Assembly: GCA_016650295.1 (NCBI GenBank)
Contig: JAENWA010000072.1
Span: forward strand, 1-35,994
DNA: 35,994 nt
Origin: Desulfuromonadales bacterium
GTDB taxonomy: Bacteria; Desulfobacterota; Desulfuromonadia; Geobacterales; Pseudopelobacteraceae
Reading direction: 5' to 3'
Shown: positions 9,087-16,656 of the stretch, one piece after another
How the letters are laid out: every line of letters begins with the position of its first letter
How positions within the stretch are numbered: position 1 is the stretch's first letter
Translations under genes and position numbers: made by a program
Notes under the pieces: model-generated
What the model was told of the DNA's origin: nothing
Database searches by the model: none
Seen by the model: only the letters and a program-made list of their open reading frames with translations

Positions 9087-10343
9087 TTACCAGTAGAACA
9101 TGGTGCCAAGCGCAAACTGGTTCGAATGCTGTTTGGCGCTGTCATGCCAGGTGTTCTGGGCATATGTGTACTCAGCAATGAATTGGGTGAACTTGTTGAG
9201 GTTGTAGGTGACCGTGGCAACGGCCGACTCCTGGTTTTTCATCGGGATGAAGCCACCCTCGGTGTCGCTTTTCTCCTGGCGGGACTGGCCGTAGTTGGCG
9301 CCCAGCATGATCGAAGGGGTGATCTTGTAGGTGGCCTGGAGCAGGAAGCCCCAGTAAAGGCGAGTTCTGCCAAGAGCATCCTCAGTTGCAGTTGCTCCGA
9401 GAGTACCACCATCCTGTGCGCTGAGCATTCCCAAACCCCGGCCGCCGTAGCCGGAACCCAGGAGGTTCAGGGGGCCGACGCCGACGCCCAAACCATAGGC
9501 GCCGCCGATGGAGTCTTCGCTTTGACCAGGCCGATTTGCAGCTGTTTTTGAGCGGGTGGCGTTCTGATACAGGCCAGAGACCCAGGAATTTATGGAGACG
9601 GGGCCAAGGACCTGGGCATAGGAGAGCTCAGCTTCAACCCGCGGCGTGTTGGTCTTGCCGGTATTAGCGGTTATCGCGTAAGGCTCGGCGATCTCCAAAG
9701 CCAGCTTGAGGCCGGCCAGGTCAGGGGTGGTGTAGCGGATCTGGGGACCGAATCCGGCGTAGAGATAGCCGGAAGCGATATGTCCCAAGGTCACGGTGTT
9801 AGCACGTCCACCCACCACACCGGCTGTCAGCAGGGTCATGTCGGTCAGGATGTTCTTGCCCTGATACAGGTTGAGGGCGCGACCGGCCAGCAGTTCGCCG
9901 TAGGCGCCCTTGGCGGTGTAGAAAATTTCGCGGAAATCGATGGCGGGGCCAGTGTTAAAGCGATTGGCACCAGTAGTGTTGCCAGAAGTACCTGTGGCAC
10001 CATTACTAATACTTGGATAGATGCCGACCCGGACGGTCGAGTCAATGCCATTGGTGGTGGGCGCCTTGATATTGAAGGCGACAACCGACGGAAGGAGGCC
10101 GACGCCCACGCCGAAGCGCTGGTTGTAATCAGTGTTAGAACCGTTATCGAGCAGGCTCACACCACGATTGCCACTCGGCGCCGGCTGGGTTGAGTGGTAG
10201 TACGAAAACACATCCACAATACCATCCGTGGTGAGCTGCCAGCCGTTCTCTCCACCAACGACAAATGCTGCGCTGCAAGGGTTGCTGACAGTCAATGATA
10301 CTGCCGCACAGATGCCAAGTGTTACTAAGATGCTCTTCTTCAT
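9087..10343 (-). CDS. Outer-membrane porin
   Basis: A 418-residue protein with a signal peptide (KKSILVTLGICAAVSLTVSN, ending ..CSAA) and a long mature part of alternating polar/aromatic strands rich in Gly, Asn and Tyr, ending in an aromatic residue (GTMFYW), as beta-barrel outer-membrane proteins do. It resembles the trimeric Gram-negative porin group. The ATG at 10343 follows AGGGAG. It heads a minus-strand operon with DUF4242, AmiS/UreI-like and small periplasmic genes. The best promoter candidate is a near-consensus sigma-54 element at 10608-10622, which would leave a leader of about 250 bases. The solute is not predictable from sequence. Confidence 0.85.
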   Translation of the reverse strand: MKKSILVTLGICAAVSLTVSNPCSAAFVVGGENGWQLTTDGIVDVFSYYHSTQPAPSGNRGVSLLDNGSNTDYNQRFGVGVGLLPSVVAFNIKAPTTNGIDSTVRVGIYPSISNGATGTSGNTTGANRFNTGPAIDFREIFYTAKGAYGELLAGRALNLYQGKNILTDMTLLTAGVVGGRANTVTLGHIASGYLYAGFGPQIRYTTPDLAGLKLALEIAEPYAITANTGKTNTPRVEAELSYAQVLGPVSINSWVSGLYQNATRSKTAANRPGQSEDSIGGAYGLGVGVGPLNLLGSGYGGRGLGMLSAQDGGTLGATATEDALGRTRLYWGFLLQATYKITPSIMLGANYGQSRQEKSDTEGGFIPMKNQESAVATVTYNLNKFTQFIAEYTYAQNTWHDSAKQHSNQFALGTMFYW

Positions 10344-10607
10344 AAGTAGTCTCCCTCTTTCAATAAATTTAAATCCTTACAAAAAATACCCATTGAACCG
10401 TGAACCAGTTAAAAATGTTTCGACAAACTACTTTCCAGTAAGACTGTCCCGCCTCTCCTTTCTTTAGATGATGTATATTTCTGTTGATACAGTCGTCTAT
10501 ATGGTGGTCAATTAATAACGGGTTCTCTTCTCGTAAAAGCCGCCCTTTGAGCCCCCACTCATAAAAGCAGCCGATGTCGGACCTCACACGTGGACAATCC
10601 ACCTTGT

Positions 10608-10622
10608 GCAACCACGGTGCCA
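10608..10622 (-). promoter_or_regulatory. Sigma-54 promoter, consensus match, facing the porin operon
   Basis: On the minus strand TGGCACCGTGGTTGC matches TGGCAC-N5-TTGC at every defined position. Predicted start near 10596. The next minus-strand gene is the porin at 10343, so the transcript would carry a leader of about 250 bases, or an unseen small gene lies between. Confidence 0.72.
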
Positions 10623-10681
10623 AAAATAAAACAATGGTTTTGTTCTTTAATATCGAGGTGTTATGGATGTACGCCCAGTGG

Positions 10682-10703
10682 ACACGTTGTTACAGGAACG
10701 TGT
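10682..10703. promoter_or_regulatory. Dyad between divergent sigma-54 promoters
   Basis: ACACGTT (10682-10688) and AACGTGT (10697-10703) are perfect inverted arms around 8 bases. A further ACACGTT half-site occurs near 10928. It lies about 75 bp upstream of the minus promoter and about 190 bp upstream of the plus promoter, positions suited to an enhancer for the NtrC-type regulator at 13387. The assignment is inferred. Confidence 0.5.
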
Positions 10704-10894
10704 AGACAATCGGGACATATTTTATAACATACCGTAATTATTATGTGATATGCTAATGAGGAAGAGTTCTACACCGTAGAGAATAGTCCCAAACTTCTCC
10801 GATCGGACGGATTAGGTGGGTGCAACAGCAGGTAAAATAAAAATAATTGCAGGAGAGCAAAAAAATGATAAAATATAAAACCTGGTTTTGTATT

Positions 10895-10910
10895 AGGCAC
10901 GGGCATTGCT
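10895..10910 (+). promoter_or_regulatory. Sigma-54 promoter of the ADH-kinase-regulator operon
   Basis: AGGCACGGGCATTGCT matches TGGCAC-N5-TTGC except the first base, with GG (10896-10897) and GC (10908-10909) ten bases apart. Predicted start near 10921, 95 bases before the ATG at 11016. Confidence 0.75.
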
Positions 10911-10951
10911 TGTATTTGTATACAATGACACGTTGATGCCCCCACATCAGC

Positions 10952-11001
10952 GAGAATTGCGAGAATTGCGAGAAGTTGATTCGTCGAGAAGTTGATTCGT
11001 C
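10952..11001 (+). repeat. Back-to-back tandem duplications in the ADH leader
   Basis: GAGAATTGC is repeated twice (10952-10960, 10961-10969), followed directly by two copies of GAGAAGTTGATTCGTC (10970-10985, 10986-11001). The array ends just before the likely ribosome-binding site (GAAAGG, about 11003-11008). Confidence 0.8.
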
Positions 11002-11015
11002 AAGAAAGGCATCTA

Positions 11016-12182
11016 ATGGAAAAGCATCAGGACAACACTTTACATAATTATAAATTTGAAGTGCCTGAGATCATTTTCGGCAGAGGTATGTTGAGTCAGG
11101 TGGGGGCCTGCGCCCGCAGGCTCGGCGGTAAAAAAATCTTTCTGGTCAGCGACAAGGGGCTGTTTCATGCCGGCTGGGTCGATCAGGCCATGCGCAGCCT
11201 GCTGGATGCCGGATTGGAATTTGTCTATTTTGACGGAGTAACTCCCAATCCCAAAGATCACGAGATCGATGAAGGTGTTAAGGAGTATCTGCGGCATGGC
11301 GCCGATGTGATAGTCGGCCTGGGTGGCGGCAGTTCCATGGATGCGGCCAAGGCCATCGCCATTCTTGTATCCAACGGAGGAAAGATCCGCGACTTTGAAG
11401 GGCCGGACCGGATCATTCGTCCCTTGCCTCCGCTGGTTCTCTGTCCGACAACCTGCGGCACCGGTTCGGATGTCTCGCAATTTGCAATAATCAGTGATAC
11501 CGAGCACCTTCGCAAGATCTGCATCATGAGCCGCTGTGTTGCGCCGGATATCAGCCTGACAGACCCGGATACCCTGGCAACCCTTCCGGATGAATTTGTC
11601 GGCACCACCGCTACCGATGCCCTCAGTCATGCCATGGAGGCTTTCTTTTCGATTGCTTCCACGACCCTCACCGATGTCCACGCCATCAAGGCACTGCGCC
11701 TGCTGTCAGGCAGCCTGGCGGACGCTGTTCACGAACGGAGGCCGGAAGACATGGAGAATCTGGCTCGGGCCAGTCTGCACGCCGGAATGGCATTTTCCAA
11801 TTCCATGCTGGGCATCGTCCATGCCCTGGCGCATCCGATCGGCGGCCTCTATGATGCAAACCACGGCAGCATCAATGCGATACTGCTGCCGGAGGTAATC
11901 CGTTACGACATTCCGGTTGTTACCGAAAAACTCCAGGAGCTGGCCTGGGGATTCGGACACCGTGCCAACGGCGATATCAGCTCTGCCAGTGAAAAGGTTC
12001 AGGAGACACTCGACTCACTTCTGGAGGCCAGCGGAGCCCCGCGCAGCCTGCGCAGTATCGGAGTCCTGCGCAAGGATCTGCCGGAACTGGCGCGACAGGC
12101 GCTCAAGGACGTCTGCATCGTTACTTCTCCGCGTGTAGCAGATGAAGAGGATCTTCTGCGAATTCTGGAAAGGGCTTACTGA
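11016..12182 (+). CDS. Iron-type (group III) alcohol dehydrogenase, first copy
   Basis: A 388-residue NAD(P)-dependent alcohol dehydrogenase predicted to interconvert a primary alcohol or diol and its aldehyde. The cofactor region has the family signatures GVTPNPKDHE and GLGGGSSMDAAKA. Metal ligands by family position are D201, H205 (TDALSHAMEA), H269 and H283 (GIVHALAHPIGGLYDANHG), all present. The frame is open to 10992, but the ATG at 11016 has the better-placed GAAAGG. It is expressed from the sigma-54 promoter at 10895, and its stop overlaps the next start (TGATG), so enzyme and sensor kinase are translationally coupled. It is only distantly similar to the second ADH at 16657. The substrate (ethanol, propanol, diol) cannot be told from sequence. 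Confidence 0.92.
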   Translation: MEKHQDNTLHNYKFEVPEIIFGRGMLSQVGACARRLGGKKIFLVSDKGLFHAGWVDQAMRSLLDAGLEFVYFDGVTPNPKDHEIDEGVKEYLRHGADVIVGLGGGSSMDAAKAIAILVSNGGKIRDFEGPDRIIRPLPPLVLCPTTCGTGSDVSQFAIISDTEHLRKICIMSRCVAPDISLTDPDTLATLPDEFVGTTATDALSHAMEAFFSIASTTLTDVHAIKALRLLSGSLADAVHERRPEDMENLARASLHAGMAFSNSMLGIVHALAHPIGGLYDANHGSINAILLPEVIRYDIPVVTEKLQELAWGFGHRANGDISSASEKVQETLDSLLEASGAPRSLRSIGVLRKDLPELARQALKDVCIVTSPRVADEEDLLRILERAY

Positions 12183-13399
12183 TGGACAAGGTTGCCGTTC
12201 GCACAAAGATGGATGAATCATCGCTTGAGCGGTTGCTTGGTTTGGACAACTCCAAGATCGGATTCTATGCCGAGGTTAAACAGAAGATTCACGAACTGGA
12301 AGCGGCCAATCAAGGGTTGCGCAGCAAGAGCAGTGAACTTCAGGCCATGTTTGACTCCATCAGTGACGGGGTTATCGTGTATGACTACGACGGCATGGTG
12401 CAGCATCGCAACCACGTCTGTCCTCAGTATTTCCCCCAGGAAACCCTTCCCGGCTGTTCCTGTCGCGAGATGTTTCATCCGGAGCGGGAATCAGCCCCCC
12501 ATGATTGTCCCGTAGAGCGGGCTCTGGCTGGTGAACGTGTAGAAATATCGATCAGTTCGCTTCCGTCCGACGGCAAGTCACGTTATTTTGATATTACCGC
12601 CACACCGATTGAGGACAGTAAGGCCGGGCAGAACCGTGCGCTCCTTTTTCTGCGTGATGTTACAGAAAAACGCCTCCAGGAATTGCAGCTGATGCAGGCT
12701 GAAAAGCTTTCCAGTATCGGTGTTCTGGCTGCCGGTGTTGCCCACGAGATTAATAACCCGCTTTCATCGGTGGCCGGTTATGCAGAGGCCTTGCTCAGGC
12801 GCTTCAAAGAGGAAAATTCGCTGGTTGAAGATCCACGGCTGGATGTTTTTCCACAATATCTGCAGGTGATCATTCGGGAGTCGTACCGCTGCAAAGGGAT
12901 TATTGATTGTCTGCTCTCCTTCAGCCGCAAGTCTGACGGCTCAGTCAGCAACGTAAACATCAACGAGATACTGAACGAGGTTTTGGAGCTTGTCCGCTAC
13001 AAATCCCGCTACGACAAGGTCGAGATACAGACCAACCTGCAGAGCGATCTGCCTGATGTCCTCGCTGATCCGACCGGACTTCGTCAGGTGTGCATGAATC
13101 TCATTATAAACGCCCATCAAGCCATCAGCGGCTCCGGTCTCGTGGAAATAACCACCAGGATGACAAAGCAGTCGCAGGTTGTGTTCCAGATCAAAGATTC
13201 AGGTTGCGGGATTTCCAAGGATACCATCGATCAGATCTGGGATCCGTTTTTCACGACAAAGAATGTCGGTCAGGGCACCGGTCTTGGACTGGCTGTCACG
13301 TACAACATCATTAAACGCCTGGGCGGTGATATCAGTGTAGAAAGCCAGGTTGGCAATGGATCGAAATTTACCGTAAGGATACCGGCATGCCAGAGATAG
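12182..13399 (+). CDS. Soluble PAS sensor histidine kinase with Cys-rich PAS
   Basis: A 405-residue cytoplasmic kinase without membrane segments. It has an N-terminal coiled coil (about 30-55), one PAS domain (about 52-165), HisKA with H188 (AGVAHEINNPLSS) and a HATPase domain (N-box NLIINAHQAI, DSGCGI, GTGLGLAV). The PAS carries C80, C92, C94 and C109 with nearby His residues (FHP, PHDCP), suggesting metal, cluster or redox sensing. The start overlaps the ADH stop by one base, and the end overlaps the regulator start by 13 bases, so the partner is clear. The C-terminal 350 residues are closely related to the kinase at 20846, including the Cys-rich PAS. Confidence 0.9.
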   Translation: MDKVAVRTKMDESSLERLLGLDNSKIGFYAEVKQKIHELEAANQGLRSKSSELQAMFDSISDGVIVYDYDGMVQHRNHVCPQYFPQETLPGCSCREMFHPERESAPHDCPVERALAGERVEISISSLPSDGKSRYFDITATPIEDSKAGQNRALLFLRDVTEKRLQELQLMQAEKLSSIGVLAAGVAHEINNPLSSVAGYAEALLRRFKEENSLVEDPRLDVFPQYLQVIIRESYRCKGIIDCLLSFSRKSDGSVSNVNINEILNEVLELVRYKSRYDKVEIQTNLQSDLPDVLADPTGLRQVCMNLIINAHQAISGSGLVEITTRMTKQSQVVFQIKDSGCGISKDTIDQIWDPFFTTKNVGQGTGLGLAVTYNIIKRLGGDISVESQVGNGSKFTVRIPACQR

Positions 13400-14769
13400 T
13401 TCGAAACGATACGAAGGTTCTTGTTGTAGAGGATGATAAATCGCTCCGCGAACTGCTGCAGATGGAGCTTGCGCGTTCCGGATACAAGGTAACCGCGACA
13501 GCCAGTGGTGAAGAGGGGCTGGCAGTGTATCGTGAAGAGATATTCAACGTGGTGTTGCTGGATGTTCGCATGCCCGGCATGGATGGAATTGAAACGCTCA
13601 AGCTGATGCGGGCCGAATCGACGATTCCGGAAGTCATCATGTTTACCGGCCATGGCACGATTGAAACGGCGGTGGAATGTATCAAGCATGGCGCCTATGA
13701 CTATCTTACCAAGCCGATAAAGCTTGATGAACTGGAAATGCTGATAGACAAGGCCTGTGACAAGAACCGCCTGCGACTGGAAAACATCAATCTCAAGCTT
13801 GAGATAAACCGTTTCGGCAATCACCAGATCATAGGCAGAAGCCAGCCGATACTGAAGGTTCTCGAAACCGTGCAGCGCTGGGGGGCGACCGACGAGCATG
13901 TGCTGATCGCCGGAGAGAGCGGCACCGGCAAGGAATTGATTGCTCGGGCGGTGCACGATGCCAGCCGCCGCAGCAGCAAGTCCTTTGTGACGGTCAACTG
14001 CGGCAGGTTTGATGCAAATACGGCTGAGAGCGAGCTGTTCGGTCACATGCAGGGGGCTTTCACCAGCGCGAACAAAAGCCGTGCCGGTCTGTTCGAACTG
14101 GCCGACACCGGAACCCTGTTCATGGATGAGATATCGGAGATGCCGCTTGACGTCCAGGTCAAGCTCCTCCGTATCCTCGAAACCAGTACGTTTAAACGTA
14201 TGGGGGGCAATCACGATATCCGTGTCAATGTGCGCTTTGTCTTTGCCTCCAACAAGATCCTGGCTGACTGCGTCAGTCGCGGTGAATTCAGGGAAGACCT
14301 GTATCACCGGATCAATCTGCTGCCGATCCCGGTGCCGCCGCTGCGGCAGCGCCCCGAAGACATAGTTCCTTTAGCCTGGTACTTTATCCAGCAGTGCAAT
14401 GAAAATGATTCTCGAAGCTGGGAAATCACCAATGATGCCATGGCATCACTCTGCGCATACCAGTGGCCGGGCAATGTCAGGGAGTTGCGCAACACCATGC
14501 GCCGGGCCTGCATTCTGGCCAACGAGCCGATTATCACCCCGGACCTGTTTCCGTTTGCGCCTCAAAAAGCGGCCTATTCGCCGGCAGTAAATATAACGCG
14601 CACCGAGAACGCCTCCTTCACGGCATCGCCGCTCTGGGCTGTCGAGCGCGAACATATCCAGAAGGTTCTTGAGCTGGTGGACCAGAATAAGAGTCAGGCC
14701 GCCAAGCTGCTGGAAATCGACCGTAAAACCCTGTACAGCAAACTTGAACGTTATGGTCTGGAAGCCTGA
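13387..14769 (+). CDS. NtrC-type sigma-54 response regulator with GAFTSA variant
   Basis: A 460-residue regulator: receiver domain (acidic pocket EDD, phosphoacceptor D59 in LLDVRMPGMDG, K109), AAA+ domain with GESGTGKE (176-183) and LFMDE (244-248), and a C-terminal Fis-type helix-turn-helix (KSQAAKLLEIDRKTLYSKLE). The sigma-54 contact loop reads GAFTSA (223-228) instead of GAFTGA. The ATG overlaps the kinase gene by 13 bases. Expected targets are the sigma-54 promoters nearby (10608, 10895, 16431, 18002). Because its own operon has such a promoter, autoregulation is likely. Confidence 0.93.
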   Translation: MPEIVRNDTKVLVVEDDKSLRELLQMELARSGYKVTATASGEEGLAVYREEIFNVVLLDVRMPGMDGIETLKLMRAESTIPEVIMFTGHGTIETAVECIKHGAYDYLTKPIKLDELEMLIDKACDKNRLRLENINLKLEINRFGNHQIIGRSQPILKVLETVQRWGATDEHVLIAGESGTGKELIARAVHDASRRSSKSFVTVNCGRFDANTAESELFGHMQGAFTSANKSRAGLFELADTGTLFMDEISEMPLDVQVKLLRILETSTFKRMGGNHDIRVNVRFVFASNKILADCVSRGEFREDLYHRINLLPIPVPPLRQRPEDIVPLAWYFIQQCNENDSRSWEITNDAMASLCAYQWPGNVRELRNTMRRACILANEPIITPDLFPFAPQKAAYSPAVNITRTENASFTASPLWAVEREHIQKVLELVDQNKSQAAKLLEIDRKTLYSKLERYGLEA

Positions 14770-15093
14770 TGCAGCGATAATGTTGCTTCTCGATCCCCGC
14801 AGGGTTCTTCTGTACGAGGGGCTTACAGGAATCTCTCGCACTTACCGGAAGCAATTGTGGCTTTTTTACACACCTCCGAATTCCCGCCCTTTGAAATAAA
14901 CCCTGCAGCCCCGATCCAGGCACCTCCATTGTTCCTGAAACAGGCTTAGATGCTGTATTGCTATGCATTGAAACTGTGTTCTATGATTATGTGTATTATC
15001 TCTACAGTGTGGAAATAATACGCATTGATGGCAGGGAATCGCTGCCACTGATGACATGCAAAAAAAAGTGTCGTATCGATCGTACCTAAAGAA
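14770..15093. other. Intergenic stretch before the radical SAM gene
   Basis: 324 bases without a credible gene. Two inverted repeats are visible: GTATTAT/ATAATAC (14993-15021) and TGGCAG/CTGCCA (15029-15047). A degenerate sigma-54-like element AGGCACCTCCATTGT lies at 14918-14932, but its -12 reads GT instead of GC, so I do not call it a promoter. No clear terminator after the regulator was found. Confidence 0.5.
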
Positions 15094-16209
15094 ATGACAA
15101 CCGTCACATCCATGAAACCGCAAAAACAAGACATATTGAGGCCTCCTAAAACGCTGACCATTGCCGTCACCGGCGCCTGCAACCTGGCCTGTCGTCACTG
15201 TTGGGTTGAATCAGGCGTATCGTCAGCACCTGGTCATGTAGCAGTGCGGACACTTTATCGGCTTCTGGAAGAGTTCGCTGCTCTGGGTGGTGAGGGGGTC
15301 AGATTCACCGGAGGCGAGCCGCTCTGTCATCCGGAATGGCTTGAGCTCATGCGATTTTCCCGTTCCATCGGTTTTCGTACGCTATCCCTTCAGACAAACG
15401 GCATGCTGTTCAAAGATGAGCATATGGCCGCACTGGGCGAACTGGACTTTTCGGGGCTTTCTATTCAGATCAGCCTGGACGGGGCCACGGCTGCGGCACA
15501 TGACCTGGTACGAGGTCAGGGGGCCTTCGCCGGCACGCTGGATGGAATCCTGAGACTCGTGCAGCAGGGTCTCGCACAGCGGATTTCACTCTTCATGACC
15601 GAGATGCGCCACAATCTGGATGATATCCCGGCGATACTTGAATTTGCCGAGAGAATGGGTATTCCCTCTTTCAGCAGCGGCGCCCTGGTCCTCTGCGGAC
15701 GTGCGGCTGAGGAATCTGCCGTTGCCCCGCCCGACACTGAACAGTATCTGCGGCTGCTGGAGCGTTACGATGCCGATCCCCGCTTTCGGGAACTCTACCG
15801 GAAGATCGGCAGGGTTGCGGCGCTGGAGTGGCGGTCAGGTTGCGATCCCCGTTCGGAAGGCTGTACATTTGTCGAAAATCCGTACCTCACGGCTGCCGGC
15901 ACCCTGTATCCCTGTGTGCTCTGCCATGCGGACAGTTACGCAGTGCAGGGCGTTTTTCAAAAGGACCTTGCCGCCGCACTCGCCGAAGGCGCTCCGCTCT
16001 GGACGGAGCTTGCGCGCATCAGCCGGGAGCGAGACAACCGGCTCTCAGCCTGTCAGCACTGCCCCGGACGGCAAATATGTGCCGGCGGATGCATGGGGCG
16101 CGCCTGGGGAAGTTGCGGAGATTTACTGACGCCTGATGACCGGTGTGAGACGCGGCGGGCCATTTATCAGCAGGACCCGGTGTCTGACGCCAAATCTTTT
16201 CTGAAATAA
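15094..16209 (+). CDS. Radical SAM/SPASM-domain maturase-like enzyme
   Basis: A 371-residue enzyme with the radical SAM CxxxCxxC motif (C29, C33, C36 in CNLACRHCW), FTGGEPL for SAM binding, and a Cys-rich C-terminal SPASM region (C250, C257, C274, C277, C320, C323, C329, C333, C341, C351) able to hold auxiliary 4Fe-4S clusters. SPASM enzymes typically modify peptides or proteins (PqqE, MftC, anSME types) or mature enzymes. No RRE/PqqD-like domain is fused and none is encoded beside it. The ATG at 15094 has a poor ribosome-binding site; M7 at 15112 is an alternative. It sits alone between the regulator and the second ADH. A target among the ADHs, or the DGVCGGY-tailed protein at 20512, is an inference. 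Confidence 0.88.
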   Translation: MTTVTSMKPQKQDILRPPKTLTIAVTGACNLACRHCWVESGVSSAPGHVAVRTLYRLLEEFAALGGEGVRFTGGEPLCHPEWLELMRFSRSIGFRTLSLQTNGMLFKDEHMAALGELDFSGLSIQISLDGATAAAHDLVRGQGAFAGTLDGILRLVQQGLAQRISLFMTEMRHNLDDIPAILEFAERMGIPSFSSGALVLCGRAAEESAVAPPDTEQYLRLLERYDADPRFRELYRKIGRVAALEWRSGCDPRSEGCTFVENPYLTAAGTLYPCVLCHADSYAVQGVFQKDLAAALAEGAPLWTELARISRERDNRLSACQHCPGRQICAGGCMGRAWGSCGDLLTPDDRCETRRAIYQQDPVSDAKSFLK

Positions 16210-16430
16210 TTACACCCGCCTTTAACATGTACCTGCCAGTTCTTGCCTGCCCCCATCCGGACCGTTGGGTGTAAATTCCCCACTGTAGACAAAATCCCTA
16301 GCGACAAAAGCGGTTATTTGGGGCGAATTTATATAAAACCGTTTCATATCACCCCGCCTTCCTTTTTCATTTCCATGCCGTCATCGAACAAAAAAGCCCT
16401 AACCCACTAATAAAATACAATAAAATAAAT
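16210..16430. other. Upstream region of the second ADH
   Basis: Part of a 447-base gap without a credible gene. It is AT-rich towards its right end and contains only weak partial dyads (for example GCGGTTAT with ATAAAACCG further on). No terminator for the radical SAM gene is obvious. The sigma-54 promoter follows at 16431. Confidence 0.45.
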
Positions 16431-16446
16431 TGGCATTCTACTTGCT
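16431..16446 (+). promoter_or_regulatory. Sigma-54 promoter of the second ADH
   Basis: TGGCATTCTACTTGCT matches TGGCAC-N5-TTGC with one change (C to T at the sixth base) and correct GG-N10-GC spacing. Predicted start near 16457, giving a leader of about 200 bases to the ATG at 16657. Confidence 0.8.
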
Positions 16447-16656
16447 AAAGCTATTGGTAACTCGATCATAATGGGCCACTGATCAGTAATAACCGGCTCT
16501 TTTGCAGGATACAGGGATGATCGTAAAACCAAGTTATGAGGGGGTGATGGCTCAAGCGAGAAGCAGAAAGATGTAAACAGTATCAGTAACAGCAACGGTT
16601 CAATGCAATCAAGTCAGCTCAACCAAAAAAACACACCACACAAGGAGGAAGTACCC

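Larger units (their letters stand above)
10344..11015. other. 672-base divergent regulatory region
   Basis: Gap between the porin operon (minus) and the ADH-kinase-regulator operon (plus). It holds two divergently oriented sigma-54 elements (10608-10622 and 10895-10910), a 7+7 dyad between them (10682-10703) and tandem repeats just before the ADH start (10952-11001). Much of it is AT-rich relative to the genes. Open frames in it lack ribosome-binding sites and resemble no family I know. Confidence 0.65.

Noticed and set aside
10369-10623. 84-codon minus-strand frame between the porin and its sigma-54 promoter
   Set aside because: The start overlaps the promoter itself, there is no ribosome-binding site and the product resembles nothing known. 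A small leader gene is not excluded.
14918-14932. Sigma-54 promoter for the radical SAM gene
   Set aside because: AGGCACCTCCATTGT has GT instead of the near-invariant GC at -12 and lies about 160 bases from the start codon; too weak to call.
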